A stretch of DNA of 64,000 nucleotides. Origin: CAYPFY01 sp964410105 (GTDB taxonomy: Bacteria > Bacteroidota > Ignavibacteria > UBA10030 > SZUA-254). Positions 8,476-19,300 of the stretch are shown here, piece after piece. The stretch lies in NCBI GenBank assembly GCA_964410105.1, contig CAYPFY010000007.1, forward strand, positions 1 to 64,000, written 5' to 3'. The notes below the pieces were generated by a model. The model searched no databases, had not been told where the DNA came from, and worked only from the letters and a program-made list of their open reading frames with translations. Position numbers and translations under genes: made by a program. Positions within the stretch are counted from its first letter, which is position 1. Each line of letters begins with the position of its first letter.

Positions 8476-9374
8476 TATTTCTTATAATAGACTGCATCCA
8501 CGGGAACTTTTTCCCGGGGATAGTCTGACGATTTAAAGGGAAACTTCGGGCGGGGCTTTGAATTAATGAAAGCGGCCAGATGTTGCGCCTCCTCGTCGGT
8601 AAGGCTTCCCGGGTCGAGATAGGGCATTGCAAAGCGGATAATCCCGGCGAGGGTATAAACGCGGGCTGCCCCGGCGCCGTCATTCCATGACATCGGCCCC
8701 CAGAGCGGACCCGCCTTCTTATCGCCGATCTCCACCCCTTGGCCATCCTCCCCATGGCACGTCGAACATTTTTCCAGAAACAACTCCTTCCCCTTCCTCC
8801 GGTCGAGCCGTTCGAGGGGAACCAGATTCTTCGCCGGAATAACATTCTGACCGCGCCAGTCAAGCGGAGAGCCGACGGTAAATCCTCGTGAGATCCAGGA
8901 GATATACGCCGAGAGCGCCAGAACCTCCTGTGACGTTGGAGAAGGAATCAACTCACGATCCGGCGGGGCGGGGCGCGTCCCGGTCGCATTCTCGCTCCGG
9001 AGAAAGCACCCAACGATCCGGTCCTCGAGACTGATCAGACGACCGGAGCGCTTATTATACTCGGGAAAAGCAGACGAGATGCCCACAAGAGGCATAGCCT
9101 TTTCACGCTGCCCGCCATTCAGGTGGCAGTTATTACATGACAGCAAATTCCGAGTAAACCGGGCGGCTTTGCGGGGTGTCTCAGTAAAAAGTAGGAAACC
9201 GGTTCTAATCTGCGCCGCCAGGTGAGAATCTGCGGGAAGCGAATCATTCAGAGGGTTTTTCGGAAAATCCCATGCCGTTTCCATTGCCGTTGATGAACGG
9301 ATGAGGGCCGGATTCTCCTGGGACGCTGTCAAAACCGGAAAGAGAAGAGCAAGAATGAGAAACTTTATCGGCAT
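8475..9374 (-). CDS. Dihaem cytochrome c, TsdA/SoxA-like (thiosulfate dehydrogenase family)
   Basis: Periplasmic c-type cytochrome of 299 residues with a cleavable signal peptide at about 1-18. Two haem-binding motifs are present: C80-N-N-C83-H84 and C203-S-T-C206-H207. Between them RIVGCFLRS contains C123 in the position where TsdA and SoxA carry the distal cysteine ligand of the catalytic haem, and AMPYL (M250) could ligate the second haem. The first domain therefore looks SoxA-like, the second like a class I cytochrome. TsdA oxidises two thiosulfates to tetrathionate or, in some bacteria, does the reverse. The ATG at 9374 follows CGGAG and begins the signal peptide; sequence further upstream in frame is not signal-like. 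Convergent with the DsrE-like gene. Confidence 0.78.
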   Translation of the reverse strand: MPIKFLILALLFPVLTASQENPALIRSSTAMETAWDFPKNPLNDSLPADSHLAAQIRTGFLLFTETPRKAARFTRNLLSCNNCHLNGGQREKAMPLVGISSAFPEYNKRSGRLISLEDRIVGCFLRSENATGTRPAPPDRELIPSPTSQEVLALSAYISWISRGFTVGSPLDWRGQNVIPAKNLVPLERLDRRKGKELFLEKCSTCHGEDGQGVEIGDKKAGPLWGPMSWNDGAGAARVYTLAGIIRFAMPYLDPGSLTDEEAQHLAAFINSKPRPKFPFKSSDYPREKVPVDAVYYKK

Positions 9375-9383
9375 TTCTCCGAA

Positions 9384-9412
9384 ATAATATAAAAATGGCA
9401 TGAAAAGGTCAA
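9384..9412 (-). promoter_or_regulatory. Sigma-70-type promoter of the cytochrome gene
   Basis: Read on the minus strand, TTGACC (9407-9412) and TATTAT (9384-9389) are 17 bases apart. The -10 box ends only 9 bases before the ATG at 9374, so the mRNA would have a leader of only a few bases. Confidence 0.5.
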
Positions 9413-9416
9413 CTGC

Positions 9417-9445
9417 TTGTTTAGGATGCGTCATTTCAGTATCAT
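9417..9445 (+). promoter_or_regulatory. Sigma-70-type promoter of the propeller protein gene
   Basis: TTGTTT (9417-9422) and TATCAT (9440-9445) with 17-base spacing, back to back with the cytochrome promoter. Start near 9452 would leave a leader of about 17 bases containing the GAGG before ATG 9469. Confidence 0.45.
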
Positions 9446-9468
9446 AGAGCAACCATGAGGACGAAAGC

Positions 9469-12400
9469 ATGATCAAGGGGATAAGACTGACAATCGTAGC
9501 GCTGATGGCGCTTGCGCCAATCATCGGGCTCGGGCAGAACCGCGAGCAGGACGAAAGCGGCGAAGAAATACTGGCTCGGGAACAGTTCTTTGCCACCCGG
9601 AGGGCCGGCGGTCCGGGCAAACATATCCCGGAGGATGCATACGCCAAAGCAGTGGCAGAGATGCAGAAAACCTCCAAAAGCGGCGGCTGGAAAATCTCGT
9701 CTCAGATGCCGAACTGGGTGAGCGTCAACCCCTCGGGGATGTTCTATGCCGTCACAGGCGCTAACCATATCTCCGGCAGGACCAACGTCATCGCGTTTGA
9801 CCCCATCGACGCCAACGTCCTTTACGCGGGAGCGGCGGGGGGCGGGGTTTGGAAAACGTACAACAATGGCACCACATGGGCCCCGTTGACGGACGGCTTG
9901 ACCTCCCTCAGCTGCGGAGCGATCGCCGTAGATCCGAATAACTTCCTCACCGTTTACTTTGGAACGGGGGAGCAAAACTACTCCCTCGACAGCTATTACG
10001 GGGATGGCCTCTACAAATCCACCGATGGCGGGAGCAATTGGACAAAAATCGCGACCACGAGCGTCCAGAGGTATTTTTCCCAAATCGTCATCGACCCCAA
10101 CAATTCCAACATCGTCTATGCTGCGGGGAACAACGGCATCTACAAATCTACGGACGGCGGGTCCTCGTGGAACACCACGGGAGTCGGATTCCAGGTAAAC
10201 TCCCTCCTGATCGATCCGACCAACACGCAGGTCCTCTATTGCTCACGTGGCGGGACCAGCACAAACATCATCAGGAAGAGCACGGACGGGGGGGGATCAT
10301 GGACGACCCTGACGAGCGGACTCCCGACTTCACATGTCGGTCGCACCCAGCTTGCGATGGCGCCGAGCAATTCCTCGGTACTCTATGCGAGCATCTCCCG
10401 ATCGGATAGCAACACCCTCCTGGGACTTTACCGCACATCGAACGGCGGAACTACCTGGGAGCTGCGAAGCACGCAGAACTATCTCGGAAGGCAGGGCTGG
10501 TACGATAATTCCGTTGCCGTCAGCGCGGACAACGCGGACGCCATCGCTGTAGGAGGACTTGACATTTACGTCTCGAACAATGGCGGCACGACCCTCACCC
10601 AGAGCACCTTCTGGTACACAAGCCTTTCCATAAAAATGTCCCACGCGGACATACATTTTCTCGGATTCAACGGAACCACCCTCTACTGCGGGTCTGACGG
10701 AGGCGTGTACAAATCGACCGATGGCGCGAACACATGGACAGACATGAATTCCACCATTTCAACCCTCCAGTACGAGAGTGCGGACTATGACCCGACCGAT
10801 CCGCAAAAGCTGTATGGAGGGTGCCAGGACAACAACCTCGAGAGTTCGACAGATGGAGGCGCGACCTGGACACAGAGGGAGACGGGGGATGGCGGCTATA
10901 CGGTCGTGGACCCGGTTGCGACACAGATCGTCTTCGGACAATATGTAGGCGGATCGCTTAAGTTTTCGGGCGATTACGGAACCTCCTTCACAGAAATCGG
11001 ACCTGCGGACGCCACCGGCGGATTGTTTTACAATCCCTACGAGCTTGCGCCGTCGGATCACAACACGGTCATCTTCGGCCGGGCGGACATCTGGAAAACA
11101 ACCAACGTCCAGCTGGCCGACCCGCATCACGGCTGGGTCAAGATCGGCGGGCCCTTTGGCGGCAACGTATCGGCCATCGGCATAAGCCATCAAAACACAA
11201 ACACCATCTACATCGGGAGCGACAACGGCAAAATCCTCGTCACCACGGACAACGGCACCACATGGTCCACATCAACCGGCTTCCCGTACGTCAGCGACTT
11301 CGCTGTTGACAACAACAATGACGCGATCTGTTACGCGACATTCGGCGGGTTCAACTATGCGCAGCACATCTCGAAAACAACCGACCATGGAGCAACGTGG
11401 ACCCGGATAACCGGCAATTTGCCCAACATCCCGACCAACACCATCGTCCTCAGGACGACGGCGCCGCGAATGCTTTTCGTCGGCACAGACGTCGGGGTAT
11501 ATCGTTCTGTGGATGACGGGACGACGTGGCAACATTTCAGCAACGGCATGCCTGCCGTGGCAGTCTTCGACCTCAAATACAAGGAATCCAATGGCATCCT
11601 CCTTGCGGCGACACACGGGAGGGGGTGTTTCACGTACAATCTGAGCGGGTTCACCTTCGACGCTGCACCCTCGACGCTGTCATTTGGACGACTGCTCGTC
11701 GGCCAGAGCAAGCAGGACAGCATCATCGTCAATAACACCGGGGGATCGACATTATCGATCTCCTCGGTCACCTCTACACGGGCCGATTTTACCGTCAGTC
11801 CGACAAGCGCCTCCATCCCTGCTTCGGGATCCCAAAAATTCACCGTCACCTACAACCCCGCTCCCGGAGGTACGGAATCGGGGGCAATAGTATTCGCCAG
11901 CACTTCCGCATCGTCGCCCGATTCGCTCCACGTCAGCGGATACGGGGCGGTTGCGACGATCAACATCGTCAAACTCCTCGATGCCGACGGGAGCAATGCC
12001 ACCGCAGGGGACCGGACCTTGAAGAGCTGGGGACTTTCCGTGTATGAGTACTTCGTCTCCCCGGTGACGCTCAACATGGGGGCTGAAGCAAGCCAGCTCA
12101 CGGTGCTCGTTCCCCACACAGGCACGTACATCATTGCGGAATCGGACAGCGGCGTCCCCTGGATACGGATAAACGGGAACCGCACCGGCTACGACACAGT
12201 CTCGGTCTCGAACAACAGCGTCATCAACGACACAGTCGTGAATGCCCAATATACACTCACGGCCGCCATCGGGGCGGGGTGGAACATGATCTCGAACCCC
12301 TTCGGAGTCCCGGACGACTCCCTGAACGCAGTCTTTCCGGGAGCGAGCACGCAGGCATTTTCTTACGCGACGGGGATTGGATACAGCCGGGGAACGCAAA

Positions 12401-13407
12401 TCCTCAATGGCAGCGGATATTTCATAAAATTCCCGAGCGACCACAGCCAGCTCCTTGAGGGATCCGTCATACCCTCCATCACAATTTCTGTTGGCCAGGG
12501 ATGGAATCTCATCGGGTCCATATCGTGGAAAGTCCCCATAAGAACTATCGTCCAGAACCCCGTCAACATCACCCAATCTGCTTACTTCCGGTATGAGGGA
12601 GGATACAAGCTCAGCGACACAATAGTGCCCGGGCGCGCGTACTGGATAAAGACCAAGCAGGTGGGAAACCTCACGCTCAGCGGATCGGGCAGCACCGTCA
12701 GCACTGGAAAAGCCCAGGAGAGCCTCATCCCGCGCGACGCGAACGAGATCACATTCACGGACAGGCTGGGAAGGTCGCAGACACTTTACTTCGGGGGCTC
12801 CATACAGCAATCCGATCTCTATGAAATGCCTCCGCCCGTTGGCATGGAAGAATTCGATGCGCGTTATACGTCGAACCGGATTGCAGAGAACTTCACCGCG
12901 CCGTCGGGTGAAATCCCGATAAACCTCACCTCGGCCGAGTACCCCGTAAACATCCGGTGGCACCTCTCGGCGCAGGAGAGAGGGAGATTCTTCCTCAGAG
13001 ACCGTCGCAATCCTTCCTCCTTCTCCTCCGACATCGTAGCGACGGAGGGAAGTTCGGTGGTGAAAAACTCACAGACACTCACCCTCGGTCAGGGAGCCTC
13101 GGTCCCCTCCGTATTCTCGCTGTGGCAAAATTTCCCCAACCCCTTTAACCCCGCGACAGTCATCCGGTATGATCTTCCGGTCGCGGCAAGGGTTCGGGTT
13201 ACGATATACGACATACTCGGGCGCGAGGTGAAGACGCTCATCGAAGGAGTGCAGGGCGGCGGATCCATGACAGTGCAGTGGGACGGAACCGACCGGGAAG
13301 GAATCAGAGTAGCGAGCGGAGTATATCTCTACGAGTTGACGGCGGTAGATCAGGCTGATCCCTCAAAAACCTTCCGCCAGGTGAGAAGAATGGCCCTCCT
13401 TAAATAG
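9469..13407 (+). CDS. Secreted beta-propeller (Asp-box) protein with type IX sorting domain
   Basis: Large extracellular or cell-surface protein of 1312 residues. A Sec signal peptide covers about 1-22. Residues about 95-715 hold many Asp-box type repeats (for example KSTDGGSNW, KTTDHGATW, RSVDDGTTW), the pattern of sialidase/Vps10/BNR seven- to ten-bladed propellers. Residues about 728-825 form an ASH/choice-of-anchor D domain (APSTLSFGRLLVGQS). Then come two modules with GWNMISNPF and GWNLIGSISW. The C-terminal 98 residues from about 1214 are a type A sorting domain (NFPNPFNPATVIRYDLP, then SGVYLYEL) recognised by the type IX secretion system. A catalytic role is not evident; propellers of this kind act in polysaccharide or protein binding or proteolysis. 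GAGG precedes the ATG. Confidence 0.88.
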   Translation: MIKGIRLTIVALMALAPIIGLGQNREQDESGEEILAREQFFATRRAGGPGKHIPEDAYAKAVAEMQKTSKSGGWKISSQMPNWVSVNPSGMFYAVTGANHISGRTNVIAFDPIDANVLYAGAAGGGVWKTYNNGTTWAPLTDGLTSLSCGAIAVDPNNFLTVYFGTGEQNYSLDSYYGDGLYKSTDGGSNWTKIATTSVQRYFSQIVIDPNNSNIVYAAGNNGIYKSTDGGSSWNTTGVGFQVNSLLIDPTNTQVLYCSRGGTSTNIIRKSTDGGGSWTTLTSGLPTSHVGRTQLAMAPSNSSVLYASISRSDSNTLLGLYRTSNGGTTWELRSTQNYLGRQGWYDNSVAVSADNADAIAVGGLDIYVSNNGGTTLTQSTFWYTSLSIKMSHADIHFLGFNGTTLYCGSDGGVYKSTDGANTWTDMNSTISTLQYESADYDPTDPQKLYGGCQDNNLESSTDGGATWTQRETGDGGYTVVDPVATQIVFGQYVGGSLKFSGDYGTSFTEIGPADATGGLFYNPYELAPSDHNTVIFGRADIWKTTNVQLADPHHGWVKIGGPFGGNVSAIGISHQNTNTIYIGSDNGKILVTTDNGTTWSTSTGFPYVSDFAVDNNNDAICYATFGGFNYAQHISKTTDHGATWTRITGNLPNIPTNTIVLRTTAPRMLFVGTDVGVYRSVDDGTTWQHFSNGMPAVAVFDLKYKESNGILLAATHGRGCFTYNLSGFTFDAAPSTLSFGRLLVGQSKQDSIIVNNTGGSTLSISSVTSTRADFTVSPTSASIPASGSQKFTVTYNPAPGGTESGAIVFASTSASSPDSLHVSGYGAVATINIVKLLDADGSNATAGDRTLKSWGLSVYEYFVSPVTLNMGAEASQLTVLVPHTGTYIIAESDSGVPWIRINGNRTGYDTVSVSNNSVINDTVVNAQYTLTAAIGAGWNMISNPFGVPDDSLNAVFPGASTQAFSYATGIGYSRGTQILNGSGYFIKFPSDHSQLLEGSVIPSITISVGQGWNLIGSISWKVPIRTIVQNPVNITQSAYFRYEGGYKLSDTIVPGRAYWIKTKQVGNLTLSGSGSTVSTGKAQESLIPRDANEITFTDRLGRSQTLYFGGSIQQSDLYEMPPPVGMEEFDARYTSNRIAENFTAPSGEIPINLTSAEYPVNIRWHLSAQERGRFFLRDRRNPSSFSSDIVATEGSSVVKNSQTLTLGQGASVPSVFSLWQNFPNPFNPATVIRYDLPVAARVRVTIYDILGREVKTLIEGVQGGGSMTVQWDGTDREGIRVASGVYLYELTAVDQADPSKTFRQVRRMALLK

Positions 13408-13437
13408 CGCTGGACTATCCGGTGAACAGCGGACACC

Positions 13438-15015
13438 TCAGGAATAAAGCAGCTCGGCATAAACCCGGGCGCTTTTCTCCCAGGTAAAGCGGGCCCGTTT
13501 AGCCTCGGCGCACACGCCAGCCCATTTTTCCGGGTCATGAAGCTTAAGCGAGACAGCCCTCCGGGTCGTTTCGACCAGAGCGTCGGCCTGCTCCTGCAGA
13601 GTCCCCCCTGAAAACTGGAATCCGTCGACCCCGTCGAGAACAGTATCCTTCAGCCCTCCGACGGCATGGACGACACAGGGCTGCCCATGGCGCATAGCGA
13701 TCATCTGACCGATTCCGCACGGCTCGAACGAGCTGGGCATCATGAAAATCGAGCCGATGCCATAGAGCGCGTTGGCGATCTTTTCCGAATACCCCCTCAG
13801 GAACACGAGCCGGTCGTGCGAAAATGCCGTTCGGGCCAAAAATTCCTCGTAATCCGGCGTCCCGGTTCCGAGAACAAAGTACACCCCGTTCACGCGGGCA
13901 AGCTCATCAAGAATCGACTCCAGCGCCGACTTGCCGCGAGAATCTTTTAATGACAAAAGCCTGATTTTCTGGTCCACGATTCTCGTCACGCTGGTGAGAA
14001 TCACAGAAAAATCGCGCAGATACTCGAGCTGGCGCAGGGTGCGGTCGAAGAGGGGGTCGGAATACTTCTCCCGCCACTTCCTCACCTCTGCGAGGAGAAG
14101 ATTACGAAGAGCCGGGAGAGAGAGGGGAGGCGGATCCTCTGTGTACTCGCACCCGTTAAGAATCCCATAGAGGCGTCCTTCGGCGTTCGCGCGCCTGAGC
14201 AACGGATCGAGGCCTTCGCCGCGGACGAGTCCGTTTGAAGGAGCGCTCGGAAGCAGAATCTCTTCGGCATACGAGGGAGACACCGTGTTGACCTTATCGG
14301 CATGAGAAATCCCGGCGGCCATCGGGGTAAAATTCGGTTCCCGGTACCGGGAATCGGTCCAGGCGGGGACCCAGTCGGGGCGGGAAAAGAGCTCCGGGAA
14401 CCACGCTTGCACGGACGCGTGGGGACCTCGCATCGGCCGATTCCCCTGTATTGCGAGATTATGGATCGTAAAAACAGTCTTTCTTCCCTTCAGGTGGTAA
14501 AAGTCGGGATGCAGCTCACGGAGAAGGAGAAGCGCCGGGGTATGCCAGTCGTGCAAATGCAGCACGGCGTCCGCAAAGTTCTTCAGGTACTGCCCGACGG
14601 CAGAGCAAAAAAGAGCGTACTTCGTCGCGTCCTGCGCGAAAGCCTGATTCGGCGGGTCGTTGAAATAAATCGGGGCCCCCCCGATCAAGGGGTGTTCGAA
14701 GACGAGATGAGTTACGCCGCTCCTCGGTTTTTTTGGAGTCGCCTCATAAATCGTCCCCACCATCGACCTTCCGGAAAAGGGAAACCGGACGTCCGCGCAC
14801 GGGCTTGACGGGTTATCCTTGTGGAGGAAACCATAGGAGGGAGTGATGACGGTGACATCCCAGCCGAGGTCGGCGAGGGCGTTCGGAAGATCCCGGACCA
14901 CATCGCCCACCCCGCCCACCTTTCCGTTCTTCAGCGCGTCGTTCTCGGAGGCGAGCATGACAACGGAGCGGGAATTGGTCCGGGCGGTGGTTGGCGGCCC
15001 CTGGGGAGCGGCCAT
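13438..15015 (-). CDS. glgA: Glycogen (starch) synthase
   Basis: Transfers glucose from ADP-glucose to the non-reducing end of an alpha-1,4-glucan (GT5). The 525-residue protein has the sugar-nucleotide motif KVGGVGD at 32-38 (usual form KxGGLGD), a Rossmann C-terminal half, and SSFEPCGIGQ, the family's catalytic glutamate segment. It is a little longer than the usual 480 residues, partly because of an N-terminal extension of about 17 residues and inserts near the middle. Its ATG overlaps the glgC stop by one base (TGATG), so the two are probably translationally coupled. Last gene of the glucan operon. Confidence 0.92.
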   Translation of the reverse strand: MAAPQGPPTTARTNSRSVVMLASENDALKNGKVGGVGDVVRDLPNALADLGWDVTVITPSYGFLHKDNPSSPCADVRFPFSGRSMVGTIYEATPKKPRSGVTHLVFEHPLIGGAPIYFNDPPNQAFAQDATKYALFCSAVGQYLKNFADAVLHLHDWHTPALLLLRELHPDFYHLKGRKTVFTIHNLAIQGNRPMRGPHASVQAWFPELFSRPDWVPAWTDSRYREPNFTPMAAGISHADKVNTVSPSYAEEILLPSAPSNGLVRGEGLDPLLRRANAEGRLYGILNGCEYTEDPPPLSLPALRNLLLAEVRKWREKYSDPLFDRTLRQLEYLRDFSVILTSVTRIVDQKIRLLSLKDSRGKSALESILDELARVNGVYFVLGTGTPDYEEFLARTAFSHDRLVFLRGYSEKIANALYGIGSIFMMPSSFEPCGIGQMIAMRHGQPCVVHAVGGLKDTVLDGVDGFQFSGGTLQEQADALVETTRRAVSLKLHDPEKWAGVCAEAKRARFTWEKSARVYAELLYS

Positions 15016-16304
15016 CAGATCACCGTCCCGTCGGGAATCGTCGTATCTTTAATAACAATCACGACACCGTTCCTTATCCAATAGCCTTCCTTCTCGTGCT
15101 CCACGTTCCGGATTCGATTCTTATTGATAATCTTCACATTCCTCCCTATCCGGGCATTCTTGTCGATGATAGCGTTCTTGATCACAGCATTCGCGCCGAT
15201 CCCCACAGGAGGTATCCCGGAGACGAGATCGGCGGACCGTTCCTGTTCCGACTGATAGTAATCCGCGCCCATCAGCAGAACATTCTCGAGAGTCGAACCC
15301 TCCTCGAGTCGTGATCGGATGCCGATAATGGATTTTTTTATCGAAGAACACTTCACAATGCAGCCATCGGCGATCATCGTCTCCTTGTTGCGGCTGTTCA
15401 GCATCTTCGTCGGGGGGAGAAACCTGGGACGTGTGAAGATGGGGAACTCCGCGTCATAAAAGCTGAACGCTGGTTTAGGCTGGCGGACCAGGGCAAGATT
15501 CGCGTGGTAAAATGATTCGATCGTCCCGATATCCTCCCAGTAGCCTCGGAAGCAATAGGCGCTCACATGGTGGGTTTCGATCGCGAGGGGAATAACATGC
15601 TTCCCGAAATCGGTGTGCTCAGGATATTTTTCCAGAAGATCCATCAGGACCCTGCGTTTAAAGAGATAGATCCCCATTGAGGCGAGGAACGGAGCATCGC
15701 CGGCGGAAACAGGGTCGAGGCCAAACCTCTTCGTATCGACCCTCATGGAAGCAAGCGCATCGCCGGTCGGTTTTTCCTTGAATTCGACCACCCGGTCTTG
15801 GTGATCCGTCTTCATCAGACCAAAACCTGGGGCAAACCGGTGATGAACGGGGATCACCGAAATAGTCACGTCGGCATTCGTCCTGCGGTGGTGCTCGATG
15901 AACGCCCTGTAATCCATCCGGTAGAGATGATCTCCGGAGAGGATGAGATAATCATTCACCTTCCAGGGCTCCATGACCCAGAGAGTCTTCCGGACGGCAT
16001 CGGCGGTACCCTGGAACCAGTCGGGGCTGGCGGGAGTCTGCTGGGCCGCAAGCACGTCGACGAACCCTTTCATGAAAGGATAAAAACGGTATGTATTGGC
16101 GATATGCTGATTGAGCGACGCGGAATTGAACTGCGTGAGAACATAAATCTGCAGAATTCCCGAATTGATACAATTACTCACGGGAATATCGATGAGGCGG
16201 TACTTGCCCGCAAGGGGAAGGGCGGGCTTCGCTCGGTGTTTCGTCAGGGGATAGAGCCGTTCACCCCTGCCGCCTCCGAGGATTATCGCCAGAACATCCT
16301 GCAT
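15015..16304 (-). CDS. glgC: Glucose-1-phosphate adenylyltransferase
   Basis: Makes ADP-glucose from ATP and glucose-1-phosphate, the committed step of glycogen synthesis. The 429-residue sequence starts with the pyrophosphorylase motif GGGRGERLYPLTKHRAKPA, followed by YRLIDIPVSNCINSGI, the Asp-containing SGDHLYRMDY and the sugar-phosphate site VEFKEKP; the C-terminal third has the hexapeptide-repeat beta-helix (for example NAVIKNAIIDKNARIGRNV). All are typical for bacterial GlgC. It lies 6 bases after the GH13 gene and one base overlaps glgA. Confidence 0.96.
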   Translation of the reverse strand: MQDVLAIILGGGRGERLYPLTKHRAKPALPLAGKYRLIDIPVSNCINSGILQIYVLTQFNSASLNQHIANTYRFYPFMKGFVDVLAAQQTPASPDWFQGTADAVRKTLWVMEPWKVNDYLILSGDHLYRMDYRAFIEHHRRTNADVTISVIPVHHRFAPGFGLMKTDHQDRVVEFKEKPTGDALASMRVDTKRFGLDPVSAGDAPFLASMGIYLFKRRVLMDLLEKYPEHTDFGKHVIPLAIETHHVSAYCFRGYWEDIGTIESFYHANLALVRQPKPAFSFYDAEFPIFTRPRFLPPTKMLNSRNKETMIADGCIVKCSSIKKSIIGIRSRLEEGSTLENVLLMGADYYQSEQERSADLVSGIPPVGIGANAVIKNAIIDKNARIGRNVKIINKNRIRNVEHEKEGYWIRNGVVIVIKDTTIPDGTVI

Positions 16305-16310
16305 TGGGAT

Positions 16311-19300
16311 CTACTCTGCCTCCACGGTTTCAGCGGACCGCGCAATCAACTCCGTGATGCGATTCACCTGGTAATGCGCCTCAGCGGAGAGTTTCGCCCA
16401 CTCATGGAACATATCGATCGTCGGCCGGAGATCCCGTGCCTTTCCGCTCCTGAGGCGGCCGATCAAAGAACGCACACAATGCCATTCTAGAAGCCGTTCG
16501 AACGACTCTTTATGATAATAAAAAATCCCCGAATGGCAGTTCACGTTTACGACCATTCTCACTTCCTCACCCTCGAAGAAAGCCGGGCCCAGGGCCTCCG
16601 AATCGAACGGGTTTTCATCGAAGAGCAGGACACAAATCAGGCGGACGAGACTTCGCGGGTCGCGTGAAACCCTCATCCTCCCGAACAAATCAGTGAGAAA
16701 TGGAAGGATCTCCAGTTCATCAAGCAGCGGCCTTGATTGAAACCCGCTCAGGGCCAGCAGCGCCATAAGAATCAGGGGACCTGCCGGATCGTTTGACATA
16801 TCCGGCAGCGCAGATTTCATCAGTCGGCCCTCCTGAGTCGGGCGGGCGCTTCGGCCGTAAATATCCTGCACCGACCGAAGGCTTTTGTCAAAAATCTCCT
16901 GAGCATTCCGTCCCTTCACGGCTCCGGGGTGGCAGCGGTTTGCCTCCCGGATCACCGCGCGAAGGCATTCCGAGATGTTTTCCCGAAGAATTCGGGAGTC
17001 GGCGGGCTGAGGAGAAGAAGCGAGGCGTGTCAAATCCGGAACCGCATCAAACAGCTTTGAGAGCGCGTCATGAAATGGGGCGAGCTCCATCTCTCGGAGC
17101 GACCGCCGGATATCGGGCACCCCCTTTCCGTTCAGCCTCCCGCACAGTTCCGCGTACCGTCCATCGGAATCCCTCACCTCCCGGAAGTCGAGGAAAATAT
17201 GATACTCGAACGCCTTCAGATCGAGAAAGAGGCCCTTGTCCGTGAGATCGCGGCCGGACCGAATGAAATCAAGATTGGATCGGTAATCTCTGAAAACATA
17301 AAAAACCGGGTCGGAACGTTTCAGGCGGAGAGCATCGCCGATAGTTCTGTACGCGACATACTTTCCTTCCTCGTCGGCTGTCCCGGAAGTCGTTTTCCCA
17401 ACGGAGTTCTTGATCCAGCCTGAGGTTTCCTCAAACTTATTGTGGAAGCAAATCACGGCACGCTCGTCGCCGTTCATATTGGAAAAGGCAATCACATTCT
17501 CATTCAGATTACCCGAGGAGTCGATAAAGTCAAAAAGTTCAAAATGGGACACCTGGCTAAAAAGACGCCGTCTTTCGAGCAAGGGAAAAACCTCATTCAC
17601 ATGGCGTCGTACCACATGCTCGTCCGGCACCTCGTCATGGTAGGCCTTCTTATACTCCATCCCATACTTTTCGCTAAAACCCTCAATCTGGCCATGCGCA
17701 AACATCGGCAAGCCGGGCAGGGTGGCCAAGAGCACGGCCGTTCCAAAATACTTGTCGCCCTTCCCGAACTGGGCCACCGCGGTTTCCTCGTCCGGGTTGC
17801 TCATAAAATTCACATAGCGCTTCAGAATCTCGGGATTAAAATGAAGGGTGATGCGGATAAGGTGACGATACTTGGCATTCTCCTCCCTCATCAGCATATG
17901 CATAAAAGCGCTGTTGTACACCCGGTGCATCCCGAGAGTTCGGACAAAATACCCCTCGAGAAGCCAGAACGCTTCGGCCAGGAGGAGAGTATTCGGCATC
18001 TCCGCGTTGATACGGTCGACGACCTCCCTCCAGAATTCTTGGGGGAACAGCCGGTTAAAATCTTCCGCCGGCAGGGAAAAGTCCGATCGGGAGGGAATCG
18101 CCCCGCCGGAACCGGGCTGTGGAAACCAGAGACGGTGGAAATGCCGTTTCGTCAGAACCATGGCAGCGTCGAAACGGATGATAGAGAATTTCCTCGCGAC
18201 ATGGAAAATCGTCCGGATCACGGCCTCGCGCACCTCGCCGCGAAGAAAATTCAGCTGGGCGGTATCATTCCAGGGCATGCTCGTCCCGTCGTTGCCGTGG
18301 TAGATATAGCGCACGTGGCCTGATCGACGGTCGAGACGTTGAAACGCGACGGCGGCGTCTCGTCGTGACCAATAGCCGTCTTCTATCCGGATCTCCACAT
18401 CGGGAGAATCGGACAGATTGGGGCCGGTGAACTGATAATTCGGAAAGGGGGGATAGTCCGACTGAATGAAGAATTCAGGATGTTCGACCAGCCAGCGCGA
18501 ATAGATCCCGACATGATTCGGGACCATATCCCCTGCGAGGCGGATCCCGCGGGCCCACGCCCTGTGACGCAGCTGTTGAAAAGCTTCTTCCCCTCCGAGT
18601 TCGAGCGCGATCTCATAATCGTAGACCGAATATGCCGAGGAGACCGCTTCGGGATTTCCCGAAAGCTGCTTGATTTTCTGAGATGCGGGGCTTCTTTCCC
18701 AGACGCCGATAAGCCAGAGCCCGGTAAAATTCCAACGGGAGAGCGTATCGAGCTCTTCATCGGGGATCTCGCTCAGCTTCGAGACATGCCGCCCGTATCT
18801 TCGTGAAAGCTGCTCGAGCCACACGTACACATTTTTCGCCATGATAACAACATTCGGCATCCAGTCGAGATCGGCAGTAAATCTTTCCCCGTCTGCGGGA
18901 TAGCCCTCCTCGGCGAATGAATAGCGAGGAACCGGAGGGGGGCCCCCCATGCCCGGTTGGACCGATCTGGAATCTTCCTCCAGGAGATCACCGGCGCCGA
19001 GCAGTTTTCGCCTGAACCGATCGCCGAGCAAGAGGCCCCAGTGCTCTTTAATGTAGGCGAGCTGACCCTGCAAGCTATGAGGGCTGGCGAGAATCGGAGC
19101 GCGGAGAAGCTCCAGGATAGACTGCCCCGCGCGGCCAAACGGCTTCTCCGTACGGAAAAACTCTTCCAGGGAGCTCATCATCGAGGCATAGACCGTGTGT
19201 TCCCGGAGATCCCTGTCGTCGAACAATTCCTTGAAGACCATGAAGGCCGGGTTAATATTCGCCAGCGAAAGCAGAATCATTTCCTCAAGAACGACCTCGC

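Noticed and set aside
11752..12963. Long open frame of about 400 codons antisense to the propeller protein gene
   Set aside because: The plus strand codes clear domains throughout; the antisense product has no family features and is a by-product of codon bias at high GC.
13408..13437. Possible terminator between the convergent propeller and glgA genes
   Set aside because: Only a GGTG/CACC four-pair match without a T-run was found in the 30-base gap.
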